From Bremerella cremea (GTDB lineage: Bacteria; Planctomycetota; Planctomycetia; Pirellulales; Pirellulaceae), in the NCBI RefSeq assembly GCF_003335505.1, contig NZ_QPEX01000039.1, forward strand, positions 1 through 64,000: a stretch of DNA of 64,000 nucleotides, in the 5' to 3' direction. Shown here in pieces: positions 26,950 to 36,292 of this stretch. Each line of letters starts with the position of its first letter. The first letter of the stretch is position 1. The notes below the pieces were generated by a model. The model worked only from the letters and a program-made list of their open reading frames with translations, was not told the origin of the DNA and ran no database searches. Made by a program: the position numbers and the translations under genes.

Positions 26950-28283
26950 CTATTTCGGCCAGGGGATGTTTTCATACCGCTCGCGCAGTCGCTGGCCACG
27001 TGGCGGGTTGATAATCTCGACAAACGACACGCGTCCTTGCAGGTGGGCGCGAAAGTTTTCGTGCCTGTCTCGGTTTTGCGACTCAGGCCCCAGCCGCACA
27101 CAATTGGTAAGCGTGGCTTTCAAGCGGTCGTAGTCTTCGCGCGGGATGTTGGTAGTTTGGTTCACGACCAGCCCGGCCAGGCGTTGACGCACGCTTTTCC
27201 CCATCACGCGTGTCTTGCGGTGATGCACTGTGAAGCCTTCTTCCAGCACAATTGCACTCGCATGCGTGAAAAACCGCCTGGACGCGCGGCGGAAATCTTC
27301 TTGCCCTGAAAAAGCCAGGTCGTCGGCGTAGCGTGTGTAATTTGCCCCGGCGGTTGCGGCCAGCCCTGCCAAGCGGCAGTCTAAGCGATACGCGCACAAG
27401 TTGGCCAGCGCTGGCGACGTCGGCGCGCCTTGCGGTAGGTGCCGTTGCCGGTAGCGATCGGCTTGCGGCGATTGTCCCCAGCTCCGTTCCTGATAAGCAC
27501 AAGCTTCCCAAACGTCGGCAGGCGTAATGGTAGTGCAAAGCCCTGCCAAGAGGTTCGCGATCGTTTCGGGATAGCCTAAAAAGCGAAAGATCGCCCCAAC
27601 TTGAATCGCTCGGATCGAAGGAAAGAAGTCTTGGAGATCGAGTTTGACAACCACCGTTTGGCCCAGATGTGGCTGAGCAAACGTGGCAATCGAGCGGCCA
27701 CGACGAAAACCATGGCAAGCAGAATGGGGTGGAACAAGATCGAGGATCTCGTGCAAGATCTTCTGTTGAATGGCTTTCAGGCGTAGCTTGGAGCTTCGAT
27801 CAAACGGATCTGTCCCCACCGCTTCGGCAGAACGTGCGTGCGGTAATGTTGCAGCTTGCTCGTAGCAGTCGGGCTGGCGTACTGCCCTGCCCCGGCCAAC
27901 CAATCTAAGTGCCGGCTCCGAATTTCCAACCATTCGGCCAACTGCTTTGCCGTGGTCAATTCGGGAAACGTTCCCCAGGCAGCCGCCGTGCTGGTCGGGG
28001 CCATACTGGTGGAAAGATCGATTCGGTTTACGACGCGCAGCTTCGACTTGCGATAGGCGCGATGAAAGTCTTGATCGAATAGCACAAACATTTCGACCGT
28101 CGCGCGGCGTGGACGCATGCGGCCCCGAAACACTTCGGACAAACGCTGTGCTAAGAGCGTTAGCCAACGTAATCGTTTGCCCAGCACCTGGCTGCCACGC
28201 TCGACCAAATCGTCGACTTCAAACGAGCCAGCGACGAACGCGGTCGCCAGGGCAGCAGCGATGGTTTTCTTGGAGGTTCGCAT
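26950..28283 (-). pseudogene. retron-type reverse transcriptase (Mx162-like), one frameshift
   Basis: Two overlapping frames join into one RT of about 443 residues. The 5' part, from the ATG at 28283 (MRTSKKTIAAALATAFVAGS), ends ...PKRWGQIRLIEAPSYA then stop. The 3' part continues KLRLKAIQQKILHEI. Restoring one A near 27790 gives RLIEAP-KLRLKAIQ, the normal RT sequence. Catalytic motifs: VVVKLDLQDFFPSI, LPQGAPTSPALANL, YTRYADDLAFSG (YADD), and the thumb segment KTRVMGKSVRQRLAGLVVN corresponding to the VTGLVVN motif of retron RTs. The overall order and the end match myxobacterial Mx162-type RTs as I remember them. Either the gene is dead, the base is a sequence error, or the shift is programmed. 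Confidence 0.85.
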
Positions 28284-28320
28284 GAGCAAGAAAGTGGACG
28301 GCGGGATTGCCAACGAGTCT

Positions 28321-28546
28321 TGTTCAGCGTGAGAAATAGTACGTCGGTAGGCGTACCGACTCTCACGCAGCGGAAAGTCGAACCATTCACGTTTCCCTGG
28401 GGTAACCCCAGAGAGGCCAAAGCGATACTAAGAACACTCAGGCCAGCTTGGTAATTCCCACCGCCCGGCAAGATGATAATCGATTGCCAGCGTCTGTGCG
28501 ACCAATTGACGAAGAGATTCTTAACGACGCAGCACCTTGCTGAGCA
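28321..28546 (-). ncRNA. candidate retron msr-msd RNA region
   Basis: This 226-bp stretch immediately upstream of the RT contains stacked hairpins on the minus strand: CTGGGGTTACCCCAG, a nested GTGAGA[GTCGGT...ACCGAC]...TCTCAC hairpin, CAGCAAGGTGCTG and GGCAA...TTGCC. Its ends, TGCTCAGC and GCTGAACA, are inverted copies with one mismatch, which could serve as the a1/a2 repeats that frame retron RNAs. Position and size fit. I cannot fold it formally, and the branching guanosine is not identified. Confidence 0.3.
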
Positions 28547-28621
28547 TCGCGAGTGAATCACTTGAGACAACCTATTCAGCTACGATGATGGTCGACTGGG
28601 GTAAGCCAGCTTGAAATTGCA

Positions 28622-28665
28622 GCCATCCCAAGCACGGGCGGCGAGTCGCCCGTGGCACACCGTTT
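28622..28665. repeat. R3 palindrome
   Basis: CACGGGCGGCGAGTCGCCCG TGGCACAC, an inverse-orientation R3 copy just after the stop of the serine hydrolase. Confidence 0.65.
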
Positions 28666-28688
28666 ACCGCTTTTCTTCTTTGGCGAAA

Positions 28689-29861
28689 TTACTTGGCACC
28701 TAGGTGCTTGATCAGCAACTTGGCGATGCCGTTGGCTGTTTCGCCGCCGTTGGGGGAAGTTTGTAGATTGGTCCACACGATCAGCGTGATGCCCGTTTCG
28801 GGGTCGTGACCCATGAACGATTGATAGCCAGGCAACGAGCCATCGTGCCCCAGCATGGGCCCTAGCTTGACGATACCCAGTCCGTATTCGGGGCTATCGG
28901 CCAAATCTGGATTGGTTGGTTTCAAGCTGGCCAAGCGTTCCTTTTGCATGGCCTGATCGAGCAGACCTCCGTTGACCAACGCTTCGACATAGGTGGCCAG
29001 TTGGTCGGCGGTTGAAATGGCTCCGCCTGCGGCCCAGGCCCACGATGGGTTCGCAAAGGTCACGTCGTTGGGCAGTAGCTTGCCCGCCAGCGCTGCTTTT
29101 TGTTCATCGGCAGGCAAGGCCGGATCGTCCAGCGTGCTAACGTTCGTGCCGAACAAGTACCCATGGGCAAACGGCGCCGGCATGGTGTCGTCGTTCGAGG
29201 CTGGCAACAACGTGCGGTTCAGCTTTAATGGTTCAAAGAGGTTCTGGTAAAACGCTTGCTCCAGCGACATGCCCATCTTCTGTTCGATCAGCACGCCCAG
29301 CATCACGTAGTTGGTGTTCGAGTAGTTGAACTCGGTGCCCGGCTTGAACAGTGGTTTCTGTTCGATACCCAGTTGAATCAATTCCTGGGGCGTGTAGACA
29401 TACTTCGGTTGTTCATCCAAGACTTGGTTGACCGACTTCAAATCGCTGTAGGTTGGAATTCCGCTTCGCATTTCCAACAAATCGGCGATAGTAATCTGAT
29501 CGCCATTAGGCACGTTCTGGAAATATTTGCTCACCGGTTCGTCTAGCTTCAGCTTCCCTTGCTGCACCAACTGCAGCACGACGGTAGCGGTCATCGTCTT
29601 GGTGTTCGAGCCAATGCGGAACGCCATATCGGTTTGCATTGCCTGACCGGTCTTCAAATCGGCCACGCCAAAGGCTTTCTGCCACTGCTGATCCCCCTTC
29701 CGAATCAGCACCACGGCGCCGGGAATAGCGTTCTCTTGAAGGAACTGCTGAACTTCGCCCGAGATCTTGGCTTCGTCCAGCGTAAGCTGGGCCTGGCTGG
29801 TGGCGACAAAACCGGTTACTAGGAGGGTCAAAACAAGCGGGAAGGTTAGCAGACGTTTCAT
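28689..29861 (-). CDS. secreted serine hydrolase, class C beta-lactamase fold
   Basis: 390 residues from the ATG at 29861; the signal peptide MKRLLTFPLVLTLLVTGFVA ends near ATSQAQ. Catalytic SxxK is S85-N-T-K88 in FRIGSNTKTM, and YxN is Y180-S-N182 in EFNYSNTNYVMLG. The third motif appears as GHDGSLPGYQS. These are peptidase/esterase relatives of beta-lactamase (Beta-lactamase family PF00144). The periplasmic enzyme could be a D-alanyl-D-alanine carboxypeptidase, esterase or peptidase; resistance is not implied. Confidence 0.88.
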   Translation of the reverse strand: MKRLLTFPLVLTLLVTGFVATSQAQLTLDEAKISGEVQQFLQENAIPGAVVLIRKGDQQWQKAFGVADLKTGQAMQTDMAFRIGSNTKTMTATVVLQLVQQGKLKLDEPVSKYFQNVPNGDQITIADLLEMRSGIPTYSDLKSVNQVLDEQPKYVYTPQELIQLGIEQKPLFKPGTEFNYSNTNYVMLGVLIEQKMGMSLEQAFYQNLFEPLKLNRTLLPASNDDTMPAPFAHGYLFGTNVSTLDDPALPADEQKAALAGKLLPNDVTFANPSWAWAAGGAISTADQLATYVEALVNGGLLDQAMQKERLASLKPTNPDLADSPEYGLGIVKLGPMLGHDGSLPGYQSFMGHDPETGITLIVWTNLQTSPNGGETANGIAKLLIKHLGAK

Positions 29862-30177
29862 GTGATTGTTGGGGTCATCCATTGGTCTGGGGTAAAAATA
29901 GGTTGTACCTCTATATTAGGTTACGTATCGCAGGCAGGTCTGATCATCTCGAATTGACATAATTCAGAGTGAAAAACTGTGATTTCACCTTGCGCAGAAG
30001 CAGCACCACTATGGTTGGGGGGCAATAAATCGAGCAGGGAGCAAGGGGGACGCAGACTGCCGCCCCAATGGCCACTTTATATCTGGCGGATAGAATAAAA
30101 GGGCAAGGCAAAAGCACCCTATTGCTGGCCAGCTTAAGGTGCTTGAGGGGAAGAGAACCGAGAGGGAGCGAACGAGG

Positions 30178-30636
30178 ATGTTTTGGAAGAAACCGCACAA
30201 GCGGCCGGAGTGTCGCTGCAACTGCGGTGCGATCGAGAAGTTGGTTCACGATAGGCGGTCGCCGTTACGCTACTGTGTTGATCAGGCTGCCTACTATTTG
30301 CGGACCGCCAATAGCCAGTTTCTGGTCAACTGCTGCCCGATGTGTGGTTCGCCGGTGCGGTTTGCTTGGACTCCGCTGGAACTGACCGAGCAACAACAGG
30401 CAATCCTTAAGCAATTGCAACAAGAAGTTACCACCGCCGACGACATCGAACCCAAGCTCGGCCCGCCCGATGCCGTGGGAGAACTGGTCCGCGAAACCGA
30501 CAAAGCCCGTGAACTGCCTGGCGGAACGGTCGTTTGCCAACGAACATGGACTTACCGCCGCGCTGTCCCGTTTGCCACCATCTGTATTAACGAACTCAAC
30601 GACGGTAGCCTGAGCTGGATTTACACATCGATCTAG
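30178..30636 (+). CDS. hypothetical protein with two Cys pairs
   Basis: 152 residues from the ATG at 30178 (MFWKKPHKRPECRCNCG), preceded by an AACGAGG-like site. CRCNC near the N-terminus and NCCPMCGSPVRF about 40 residues later make a likely zinc ribbon. The C-terminal half (ELPGGTVVCQRTWTYRRAVP, ICINELNDGSLSWIYT) is beta-rich. No signal peptide. Family not recognised. A strong terminator follows. Confidence 0.7.
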   Translation: MFWKKPHKRPECRCNCGAIEKLVHDRRSPLRYCVDQAAYYLRTANSQFLVNCCPMCGSPVRFAWTPLELTEQQQAILKQLQQEVTTADDIEPKLGPPDAVGELVRETDKARELPGGTVVCQRTWTYRRAVPFATICINELNDGSLSWIYTSI

Positions 30637-30695
30637 CCATCCAATAACCATTCAAACGATGGCTGCTCCTGCCGCTTAGCGAGTGGTCTGCGCAT

Positions 30696-30737
30696 AAAAA
30701 AAGATCTCACTACACGATTCGGTAGTGAGATCTTTTT
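30696..30737. terminator. bidirectional intrinsic terminator
   Basis: AAAAAGATCTCACTAC paired with GTAGTGAGATCTTTTT around the loop ACGATTCG. A-tract on one side and T-tract on the other let it serve both the plus-strand gene before it and the minus-strand cold-shock gene after it. Confidence 0.93.
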
Positions 30738-30792
30738 GTTGTGATCGGTCTATTTCGTGCTCAACGGAGCTCTATCTAGACAGCTACACTGT

Positions 30793-30990
30793 TTAAACAG
30801 GCGTCACGTTTTCAGCTCGCGGGCCTTTCGGGCCTTGGCCTTCATCGTAGGTCACATTTTGACCTTCGTGAAGATTCTCAAAACTGGTTCCCTCAACGTT
30901 GGAAGCGTGAAAGAACAGGTCCTTTTGACGACCGGTGTCGATAAAACCGAACCCTTTGTCGGTCAATCGCTTGATGATTCCTTCCGGCAT
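30793..30990 (-). CDS. cold-shock domain protein (CspA family)
   Basis: 65 residues forming one OB-fold. Both RNA-binding motifs are present, though slightly unusual: KGFGFIDT (RNP1) and DLFFHASNV (RNP2). The usual GF...G..D...H core is intact. It binds single-stranded RNA or DNA and acts as an RNA chaperone. A long leader (about 185 bp up to 31175) and the strong downstream terminator fit an independently expressed, abundant transcript. Confidence 0.93.
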   Translation of the reverse strand: MPEGIIKRLTDKGFGFIDTGRQKDLFFHASNVEGTSFENLHEGQNVTYDEGQGPKGPRAENVTPV

Positions 30991-31175
30991 CGATCCATTA
31001 CCTCAAATCAAAAAATCTAGAGCATGACAACCGGGAAACACTTTGCTTAACGGTCATCATTGCGAAGATGCTAGTATAGGCGATTCGCGTCTCCGGCGAT
31101 ACGAGAAACCGCTCGAATAGCGGAAGTTCTTGGCTTTTCTTTCTACTTGTTGCAAAAAGCAGCGATAAAAGCCCG

Positions 31176-32135
31176 TTAAATTAACAAATGATCGACTGCT
31201 TTGATCGGTGGCGGGATCTCTTCCGGGGCGTGGCCGGAAAGTTGCCGCACGTTAATTTCGATCATTCGTGTCAAAAACAGCAGCGGTAGGTCGTTGTCGT
31301 CGGTGCTGAACGGCTGCTCGATTTCGTCCCCGACGGCGTCCAGGCCCAAGAAAGCGTAAGCGACCAGGCAGACCACCACCGGTGTCAGTAACTTCGCCGT
31401 ATCGTGCAGCCCGCATGGCAGCGCCAAACAGTACAGTAAGACCGTCCGGTGGGTCAGCACGCTATAGGTAAACGGAATCGGCGTACTCTTAATCCGTTCG
31501 CAACCACCCTGAATGGCCAACATTTCGGTCAAACAGTTATGCAGCAGCGGCACGTGGTAGGTATCTAAAGCTCCAATTCGCCAGGCTTGGTTAATACAGC
31601 GGGAAAGACGGTCGGCGATTGCTGCTGGGATGTTGTCTTGCGCCAGGTAATTTGCTAACTCGGGATCGTGCGGCAGCCGCTCGCGCATTTCCTCGGCGGC
31701 ATCTGTATCGCGGAGGCGATGTCGCAGTGCGTTGATGTAGGCGATTATCAACAGTACCATCTCGCGCCGCAGTCGGATGGCCTCGGCTGAGGTCGCCTGA
31801 CCGGTCTCGGGGTTGGCGTCGTCGATCAGGGTGTTGATCTGCATGGTGAATGTCCGACAAACATTGACCATCCGTCCCCACAGCTTCCGCCCTTCCCAGT
31901 ACCGGTCGTACGAGGCGTTGTTCCGAAAACCAAGGAAGATGGCCAGCGCCAAACCGATGACCGTAAACGGGGCCATCGTCAAGCTATAGGCATTTTCGGG
32001 GTACTTATACGCGATCACCGTGACCACCACGGCAAACAAGGTCACAAAGGTAATTCGCGGCCAAATCCGATTCCACGACGTCCCATGCAAGGCAAAGATC
32101 ATGCCCAGCCAACTATCCTTTTCCGTAATGATCAT
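31176..32135 (-). CDS. bestrophin family anion channel (YneE-like)
   Basis: 319 residues with several membrane segments (ITFVTLFAVVVTVIAYKY, TMAPFTVIGLALAIFLGFRN). The hallmark FRNNASYDRYWEGRKLWGRM is nearly invariant in bacterial bestrophins, and YAFLGLDAVGDEIEQPF is the pore-proximal signature shared with animal bestrophins. Inner-membrane ion channel; ion selectivity is not predictable from this. Monocistronic. Confidence 0.93.
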   Translation of the reverse strand: MIITEKDSWLGMIFALHGTSWNRIWPRITFVTLFAVVVTVIAYKYPENAYSLTMAPFTVIGLALAIFLGFRNNASYDRYWEGRKLWGRMVNVCRTFTMQINTLIDDANPETGQATSAEAIRLRREMVLLIIAYINALRHRLRDTDAAEEMRERLPHDPELANYLAQDNIPAAIADRLSRCINQAWRIGALDTYHVPLLHNCLTEMLAIQGGCERIKSTPIPFTYSVLTHRTVLLYCLALPCGLHDTAKLLTPVVVCLVAYAFLGLDAVGDEIEQPFSTDDNDLPLLFLTRMIEINVRQLSGHAPEEIPPPIKAVDHLLI

Positions 32136-32320
32136 GGCGAGTCAAACCTGGTGCTGAAGTCGAGTTGCGTTGGCTTTGTTTGGCGAAGGAGATTTCGCTC
32201 GCCACAAGGTACTCGAAGTCCCAGGGAAAAGGCAACCAAGGTTGGAATGTTGCCTGGCAACTCTGATAGAATCGATGCCAATACACCCTGGCAGCCTACC
32301 CAACCCAAACAGCAACGATT

Positions 32321-32953
32321 ATGAATCAATCCAAGAGGGCCAGTTCTATTGTCATCTTGTTGGCATGCGTTCATCTCTTGGCGATGGGCTGCAGCACATA
32401 CGTAGCGTCGCTACAGATCAAAACCATCTTGGTCGGCGGCCCGATTTGCAGTGTCACGGGAATCGCAGCCGGCATCTCGGCGCTTTACCTGAGACGTCTG
32501 ATTCTTGCCATGGCATGTTTCGCCGCGCCTTTGTTGGCGATCACTCTTTTCATCGCTGAAGCAATATTTCTGAAAATGGGGCCAGATCGTGCGGCACAAC
32601 CGTTTATGATTATCTTTCTTCTGAACCAGGCGATCTCGCTGCCGATTATCCTGTTGCAACTGCGGCAAATCATCAATCAATCGGGGAGCGAACGAAAACA
32701 AATATCGCTCCGCGCACTGATGGTTACCACAGCCATCTTTGCCGCAGTCTTCGCCCTACTCCGTTTCTTGCAGGAAAATGCCGAGCATGGCATGTTAAGA
32801 TTGATCGCCCTGATTCTCTTGGGCCTGACCATCGGCGGTGAAGGTCTGTTTGCCTATTACGCACTGCGGTACCAAAAACGAGTGCCTGAGCAACCGCGCG
32901 ACAAAAACCTCGAAATGAATAGCGACTCCAAGGCATTCGACGTGCTGAGCTGA
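32321..32953 (+). CDS. hypothetical six-helix membrane protein
   Basis: 210 residues, start ATG at 32321. Hydrophobic segments run through the protein, e.g. ASSIVILLACVHLLAMGCS, MACFAAPLLAITLFIAEAIF, FMIIFLLNQAISLPIILLQL, LMVTTAIFAAVFALLRFL, LIALILLGLTIGGEGLFAYY. A short basic loop separates the two halves. MGCS resembles a lipobox but lies inside a long first helix, so a lipoprotein is unlikely. No family recognised. Confidence 0.72.
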   Translation: MNQSKRASSIVILLACVHLLAMGCSTYVASLQIKTILVGGPICSVTGIAAGISALYLRRLILAMACFAAPLLAITLFIAEAIFLKMGPDRAAQPFMIIFLLNQAISLPIILLQLRQIINQSGSERKQISLRALMVTTAIFAAVFALLRFLQENAEHGMLRLIALILLGLTIGGEGLFAYYALRYQKRVPEQPRDKNLEMNSDSKAFDVLS

Positions 32954-33080
32954 TGTGGTTTGCGGGACAAGTGCTTGTCTTCTCGAAGGTGTTCCCCTCG
33001 CCAACCTTTCAAGCAACATAGAAAAAAATGGCAATGACAGGCCAAGCATTCGCGGAACAAGCCGCTTCAGGAGCCTCGGT

Positions 33081-33767
33081 ATGAATCCGAATCGTCACGT
33101 GCAATCGATCGCTCGATCGGTCCTTACTGATTTAGGGCCGACCATTCAGGTCAACGATACCGAGCAAACGATCGCCGCACGCTGTGTGGCCATGATGCGC
33201 GACCAGGGAATCGAGCGGACTTGGTACTACGACTGCCCGGCATATGTACTGTTAGGTTCCCGCAGCTGTCTTTCTATTTCTGGCCGCGACTATGTTCCTG
33301 CTGAAGAACCGGTTGGCAACCACAACGTGGTGACCATCGACTTGAGCCCGCTGTATGGCGAAGCGTGGGGAGACTGCGCACGTACGTTTTATGTGGAAGC
33401 GGGAACGGCAACCCAATACCCCACTAGGCCCGACTTTAGCCGGGGTCACGACTTGTTGCAGGCATTGCACGCACTGGCTTATGAAAGGGTGCATGCCGAG
33501 ACGACATTCGAGCAGCTGCATGCGATGCTGGCCCAACGAATCACGTCGGACCACTTCGAGAGCATCGATTTCCTCGGCAACTTTGGCCACAGCATCGTGA
33601 CCCATTTGAACGAGCGAATCTATATCGAAGCTGGCAACCAGGCCCGCCTGGCGGATGTCGCCTACTTTACCATCGAGCCCCATATTCGCGAGATTGGGGG
33701 CAACTGGGGGTATAAGTGGGAGGAAGTCTATACCGTGGGTGAGGCTGGCCAGCTTGTCATGCTGTAA
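33081..33767 (+). CDS. M24-family (creatinase/aminopeptidase-like) protein
   Basis: 228 residues from the ATG at 33081 with CAGGAG upstream; the preceding 42 codons are noncoding. The pita-bread fold is suggested by NVVTIDLSPLYGEAWGDCAR (D at the first metal-ligand position), LGNFGHSIVTHLNERIYIE (metal-binding H) and ADVAYFTIEPHI (E ligand). Some metal ligands seem altered, so it might be a non-catalytic relative. Short for M24 and without the N-terminal creatinase domain. Cytoplasmic. Confidence 0.75.
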   Translation: MNPNRHVQSIARSVLTDLGPTIQVNDTEQTIAARCVAMMRDQGIERTWYYDCPAYVLLGSRSCLSISGRDYVPAEEPVGNHNVVTIDLSPLYGEAWGDCARTFYVEAGTATQYPTRPDFSRGHDLLQALHALAYERVHAETTFEQLHAMLAQRITSDHFESIDFLGNFGHSIVTHLNERIYIEAGNQARLADVAYFTIEPHIREIGGNWGYKWEEVYTVGEAGQLVML

Positions 33768-33812
33768 GCTGGCCGTCTTGGGGAATCGATACCCTGCCCT
33801 GTTCGCACCTTC

Positions 33813-33975
33813 GCAATACGATGGCCGTCTTTCCAGTTCCTTTCCTCGCCAGGTCGCTATCTTTGGCACGACTCGACAAACGTAGCGTCTGGTTATCGTG
33901 AAGGGACCAACGCCGCCATGCCGTCACGATGGTGATTCTGTTGTTTGCCCTGCGTGTCGCTCAGAAGCTGCCAAA
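33813..33975 (+). pseudogene. relic of a second cation-efflux (CDF) gene
   Basis: The DNA matches the 5' end of the intact gene at 36293-37240. CCAGGTCGCTATCTTTGGCA resembles the leader before the start, CCAACGCCGCCATG matches the first codons, and ACGATGGTGATTCTGTTGTT TGCCCTGCGTGTCGC matches codons about 60-70. About 110 bp between these two parts is missing. It marks a duplicated gene start left behind with the DUF1559 pair inserted between. Confidence 0.75.
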
Positions 33976-34006
33976 CCGGGCTGAGCAGTGTTAGCTTCGG
34001 TTGGCA

Positions 34007-34450
34007 TCACTTTGAGGTGAGTTCAAAATTGTGCGTACTCTTGCCTGGCTTAACATCCACAATTAAGGTTGTTTCTTCATTATATTTTGCCGGGACTTTT
34101 TCCTTCGTCCAAACGATTCTGCCTGCCTCATTTTCGGTCTCTTGGCGTGTGGTAATCCTCACTTTGTTCACCCCTGGCAAAGTCCCTTGGCGATTGCCGA
34201 CATAAGTCAATTGGTATCTTCCGTTTTCATCGGTTCTTCCAAACGCTGTGGCGCCTTCGGCTTCTGGTTTAAAGAAAATGATCGCTTGAGAGAGCGGCGC
34301 TCCGTCTAGCGTTACCACACCAGTGACGTCCCCTAATCCGGACGATGCAGAGCATCCTGTCAGAAAGAGAAGACTGAGCAGTGTGAAGGACAACGTGGTC
34401 TTGAGCAAGCGTTTCGAAAGAAGATGGTTTTGAAACATAACTTTTAGCAT
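34007..34450 (-). CDS. lipoprotein with carboxypeptidase-regulatory-like domain
   Basis: About 147 residues if the start is the ATG at 34450 (MLKVMFQNHLL); another ATG four codons later is equally likely. Signal peptide TLSFTLLSLLFLTGC with lipobox LTGC. The mature part has one transthyretin-like beta sandwich: GVVTLDGAPLSQAIIFFKPE followed by FGRTDENGRYQLTYVG. This architecture always appears next to DUF1559 pilin-like proteins in planctomycetes, and here the DUF1559 gene is 130-250 bp upstream on the same strand. Function unknown. Confidence 0.78.
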   Translation of the reverse strand: MLKVMFQNHLLSKRLLKTTLSFTLLSLLFLTGCSASSGLGDVTGVVTLDGAPLSQAIIFFKPEAEGATAFGRTDENGRYQLTYVGNRQGTLPGVNKVRITTRQETENEAGRIVWTKEKVPAKYNEETTLIVDVKPGKSTHNFELTSK

Positions 34451-34705
34451 CTCGAAAAGGCTTTTTTGCGAAATTCGTATGGCTCGATCTATGCTCACGT
34501 TGGCCGTTGGATAGGAGCCACCGATATGGAGAGGCGCAAAGCTTCCTCTCGACCGTTCCGAGAATAGAAACAAGTCGGAGAGGAAGTGATTAAGGACAGC
34601 GTTACCAATCGAACCGGGACAACCAACCGAAGCCCCGAAGTTCGTGGTCAGAATGCCTGGACATGTTTAGGTTACGTGCGCAGACATCCAGCGTTTGCAC
34701 GTGGT

Positions 34706-35656
34706 TTAGTAGTTACCCAGGATGCCGCCATCTTCACGAGACAACAGTCGCTCAAACGTGCTATCGCACTGAGCTGTGGAAATATCGTGATCGATTGTTT
34801 CAGTGATGAAGTGAGCCGAGCCATCACAGAAGACTGCCTGGAACCCGCCAGGATGTTGGCTGCTGAAATTGCGGCGATAATGCAACGGTTGAGAATAAGG
34901 AGAAACCGTGCTGTTGATGGGCACATAGCCGCAACCGTGGGTTTGAATAAGCCCTCGATTATTGTCGTTTACCGCCTCGACATCGTCGCGCATGCCAAAC
35001 ACAACGCCAGCGCCAATAACGGCGCCGTTTAATTGCCAGGCGCGTTCTCCGAAGGCAATGGTGTTGCTCGTTCCGTCGGCAATATCGGCGAAGCGAACTC
35101 CTCGATTCGCAAAAAAGACACCGTTGGCTGAAGAGATGGCGCCGGTAGAAGTCGGTGGACCTGGGTTAGCGCGGAGCGATCGACTGGCATTGTTGCCAAT
35201 ATAATTGGACATCGCCAACTGTTGATCGCAGATGAGATGAATTTCGTTCAGGTCCGTTCCCGTATCGGATGGACACCGGAAAGAATCAAGCCGTTTCTGC
35301 ATCAGTGATAAACGAACGGGGTCGGCAATGGCGCTGGTCAGGGTCGTTTTGCCAACTTGAATGGCATCGTACAGGTTTTCTTGCTCTAGGAAGGGAAGAA
35401 TAAACGATCCCCAGCACCAATTCCCCTGTGTCGTGCTGGTTTGAGTAATGATTGTTCCCGGCGGAAAACTGCCGAACGTATCGTGGTAATTGTGAAGCGC
35501 AAGACCTAATTGCTTCATCTGATTACTACACTGCATTCTTCGAGCGGCTTCTCTCGCTTGTTGCACGGCCGGTAGTAACAACGCGATCAATACGCCGATG
35601 ATCGCAATCACGACAAGTAGCTCGACTAGCGTAAATCCTGGCTTCGATTTGCGCAT
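34706..35656 (-). CDS. DUF1559 protein with pilin-type N-terminus
   Basis: 316 residues. The N-terminus KPGFTLVELLVVIAIIGVLI is a type IV pilin/pseudopilin methylation and assembly helix. Then QQAREAARRMQCSNQMKQLG marks the DUF1559 start and FRCPSDTG plus the C-terminal H-P-G-G-FQAVFCDGSAHFI are typical. DUF1559 expansions are a planctomycete trademark; proteins may form surface fibres or be exported by a type II/pilus-like route, but no function is established. Paired with the following lipoprotein. Confidence 0.92.
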   Translation of the reverse strand: MRKSKPGFTLVELLVVIAIIGVLIALLLPAVQQAREAARRMQCSNQMKQLGLALHNYHDTFGSFPPGTIITQTSTTQGNWCWGSFILPFLEQENLYDAIQVGKTTLTSAIADPVRLSLMQKRLDSFRCPSDTGTDLNEIHLICDQQLAMSNYIGNNASRSLRANPGPPTSTGAISSANGVFFANRGVRFADIADGTSNTIAFGERAWQLNGAVIGAGVVFGMRDDVEAVNDNNRGLIQTHGCGYVPINSTVSPYSQPLHYRRNFSSQHPGGFQAVFCDGSAHFITETIDHDISTAQCDSTFERLLSREDGGILGNY

Positions 35657-36145
35657 CTGCAGACCCCTTAGGCAATAAGTGAGAAGTAAGTCCAGAAAAG
35701 GAGCGATTCTGGTCCAGTGACCCGAATTGCAAATGAACGGGCATAATAATAAAGATTAAACTTTTGCACAAGAAAAAAACTTGAACGCTGAAAATTAAAT
35801 GGGAGGCTCAGACGGAAAAAGTCCGTTTTGAGCAATAGAAATGGTTGTTTTTGCGCTCAAAGAGGGCTTTCCTAGTGAGCTGCGAGAGACACCCCTGAAA
35901 AGATGAATACCGTCGTTTAATTGCCTGTGTCTTACTGGTATTTGTGAATCGAGCTAAATTCGCCTGATATGCAATGTTCTTGCAGCCGGGAACGAAATCG
36001 CTCAGCTTCCGGGGATTCTCTTTGTGCCGTGCTCCCGCATTATCGAGCGTCTTACGCTCCGTTATGGTTGGCAATTCTCCGATAACGGCAGAACCTCCGT
36101 ATCTCGTTCTCGCAGCAGAAGATTTAAAAGCCTGTCACGCTAGCA
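35657..36145. other. 490-bp gap, no gene or repeat recognised
   Basis: AT-richer than its surroundings. Short frames on both strands look random. It should hold the promoter of the minus-strand DUF1559 gene; I found no clear promoter consensus. Confidence 0.45.
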
Positions 36146-36292
36146 GTGCTGTCAGTGGGCCGTTTTGTGGTTGAGTGTCCAAGCATCTTCTGGCTTGGCC
36201 TGTTATCGGCCCCTCACACTAATTCCGGCCTACTAGACTTCTCACTACAATGGCTGTCTTTCCTGTTTGATTCTTTGCCAGGTCGCTATCTT

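Noticed and set aside
27780..27800. Programmed frameshift in the reverse transcriptase
   Set aside because: No slippery heptamer or downstream structure seen; a single lost base explains it, so I list decay or error first.
28689..29861. Antibiotic-resistance beta-lactamase
   Set aside because: The SxxK/YxN fold is shared by many esterases and peptidases; nothing points specifically to drug hydrolysis.
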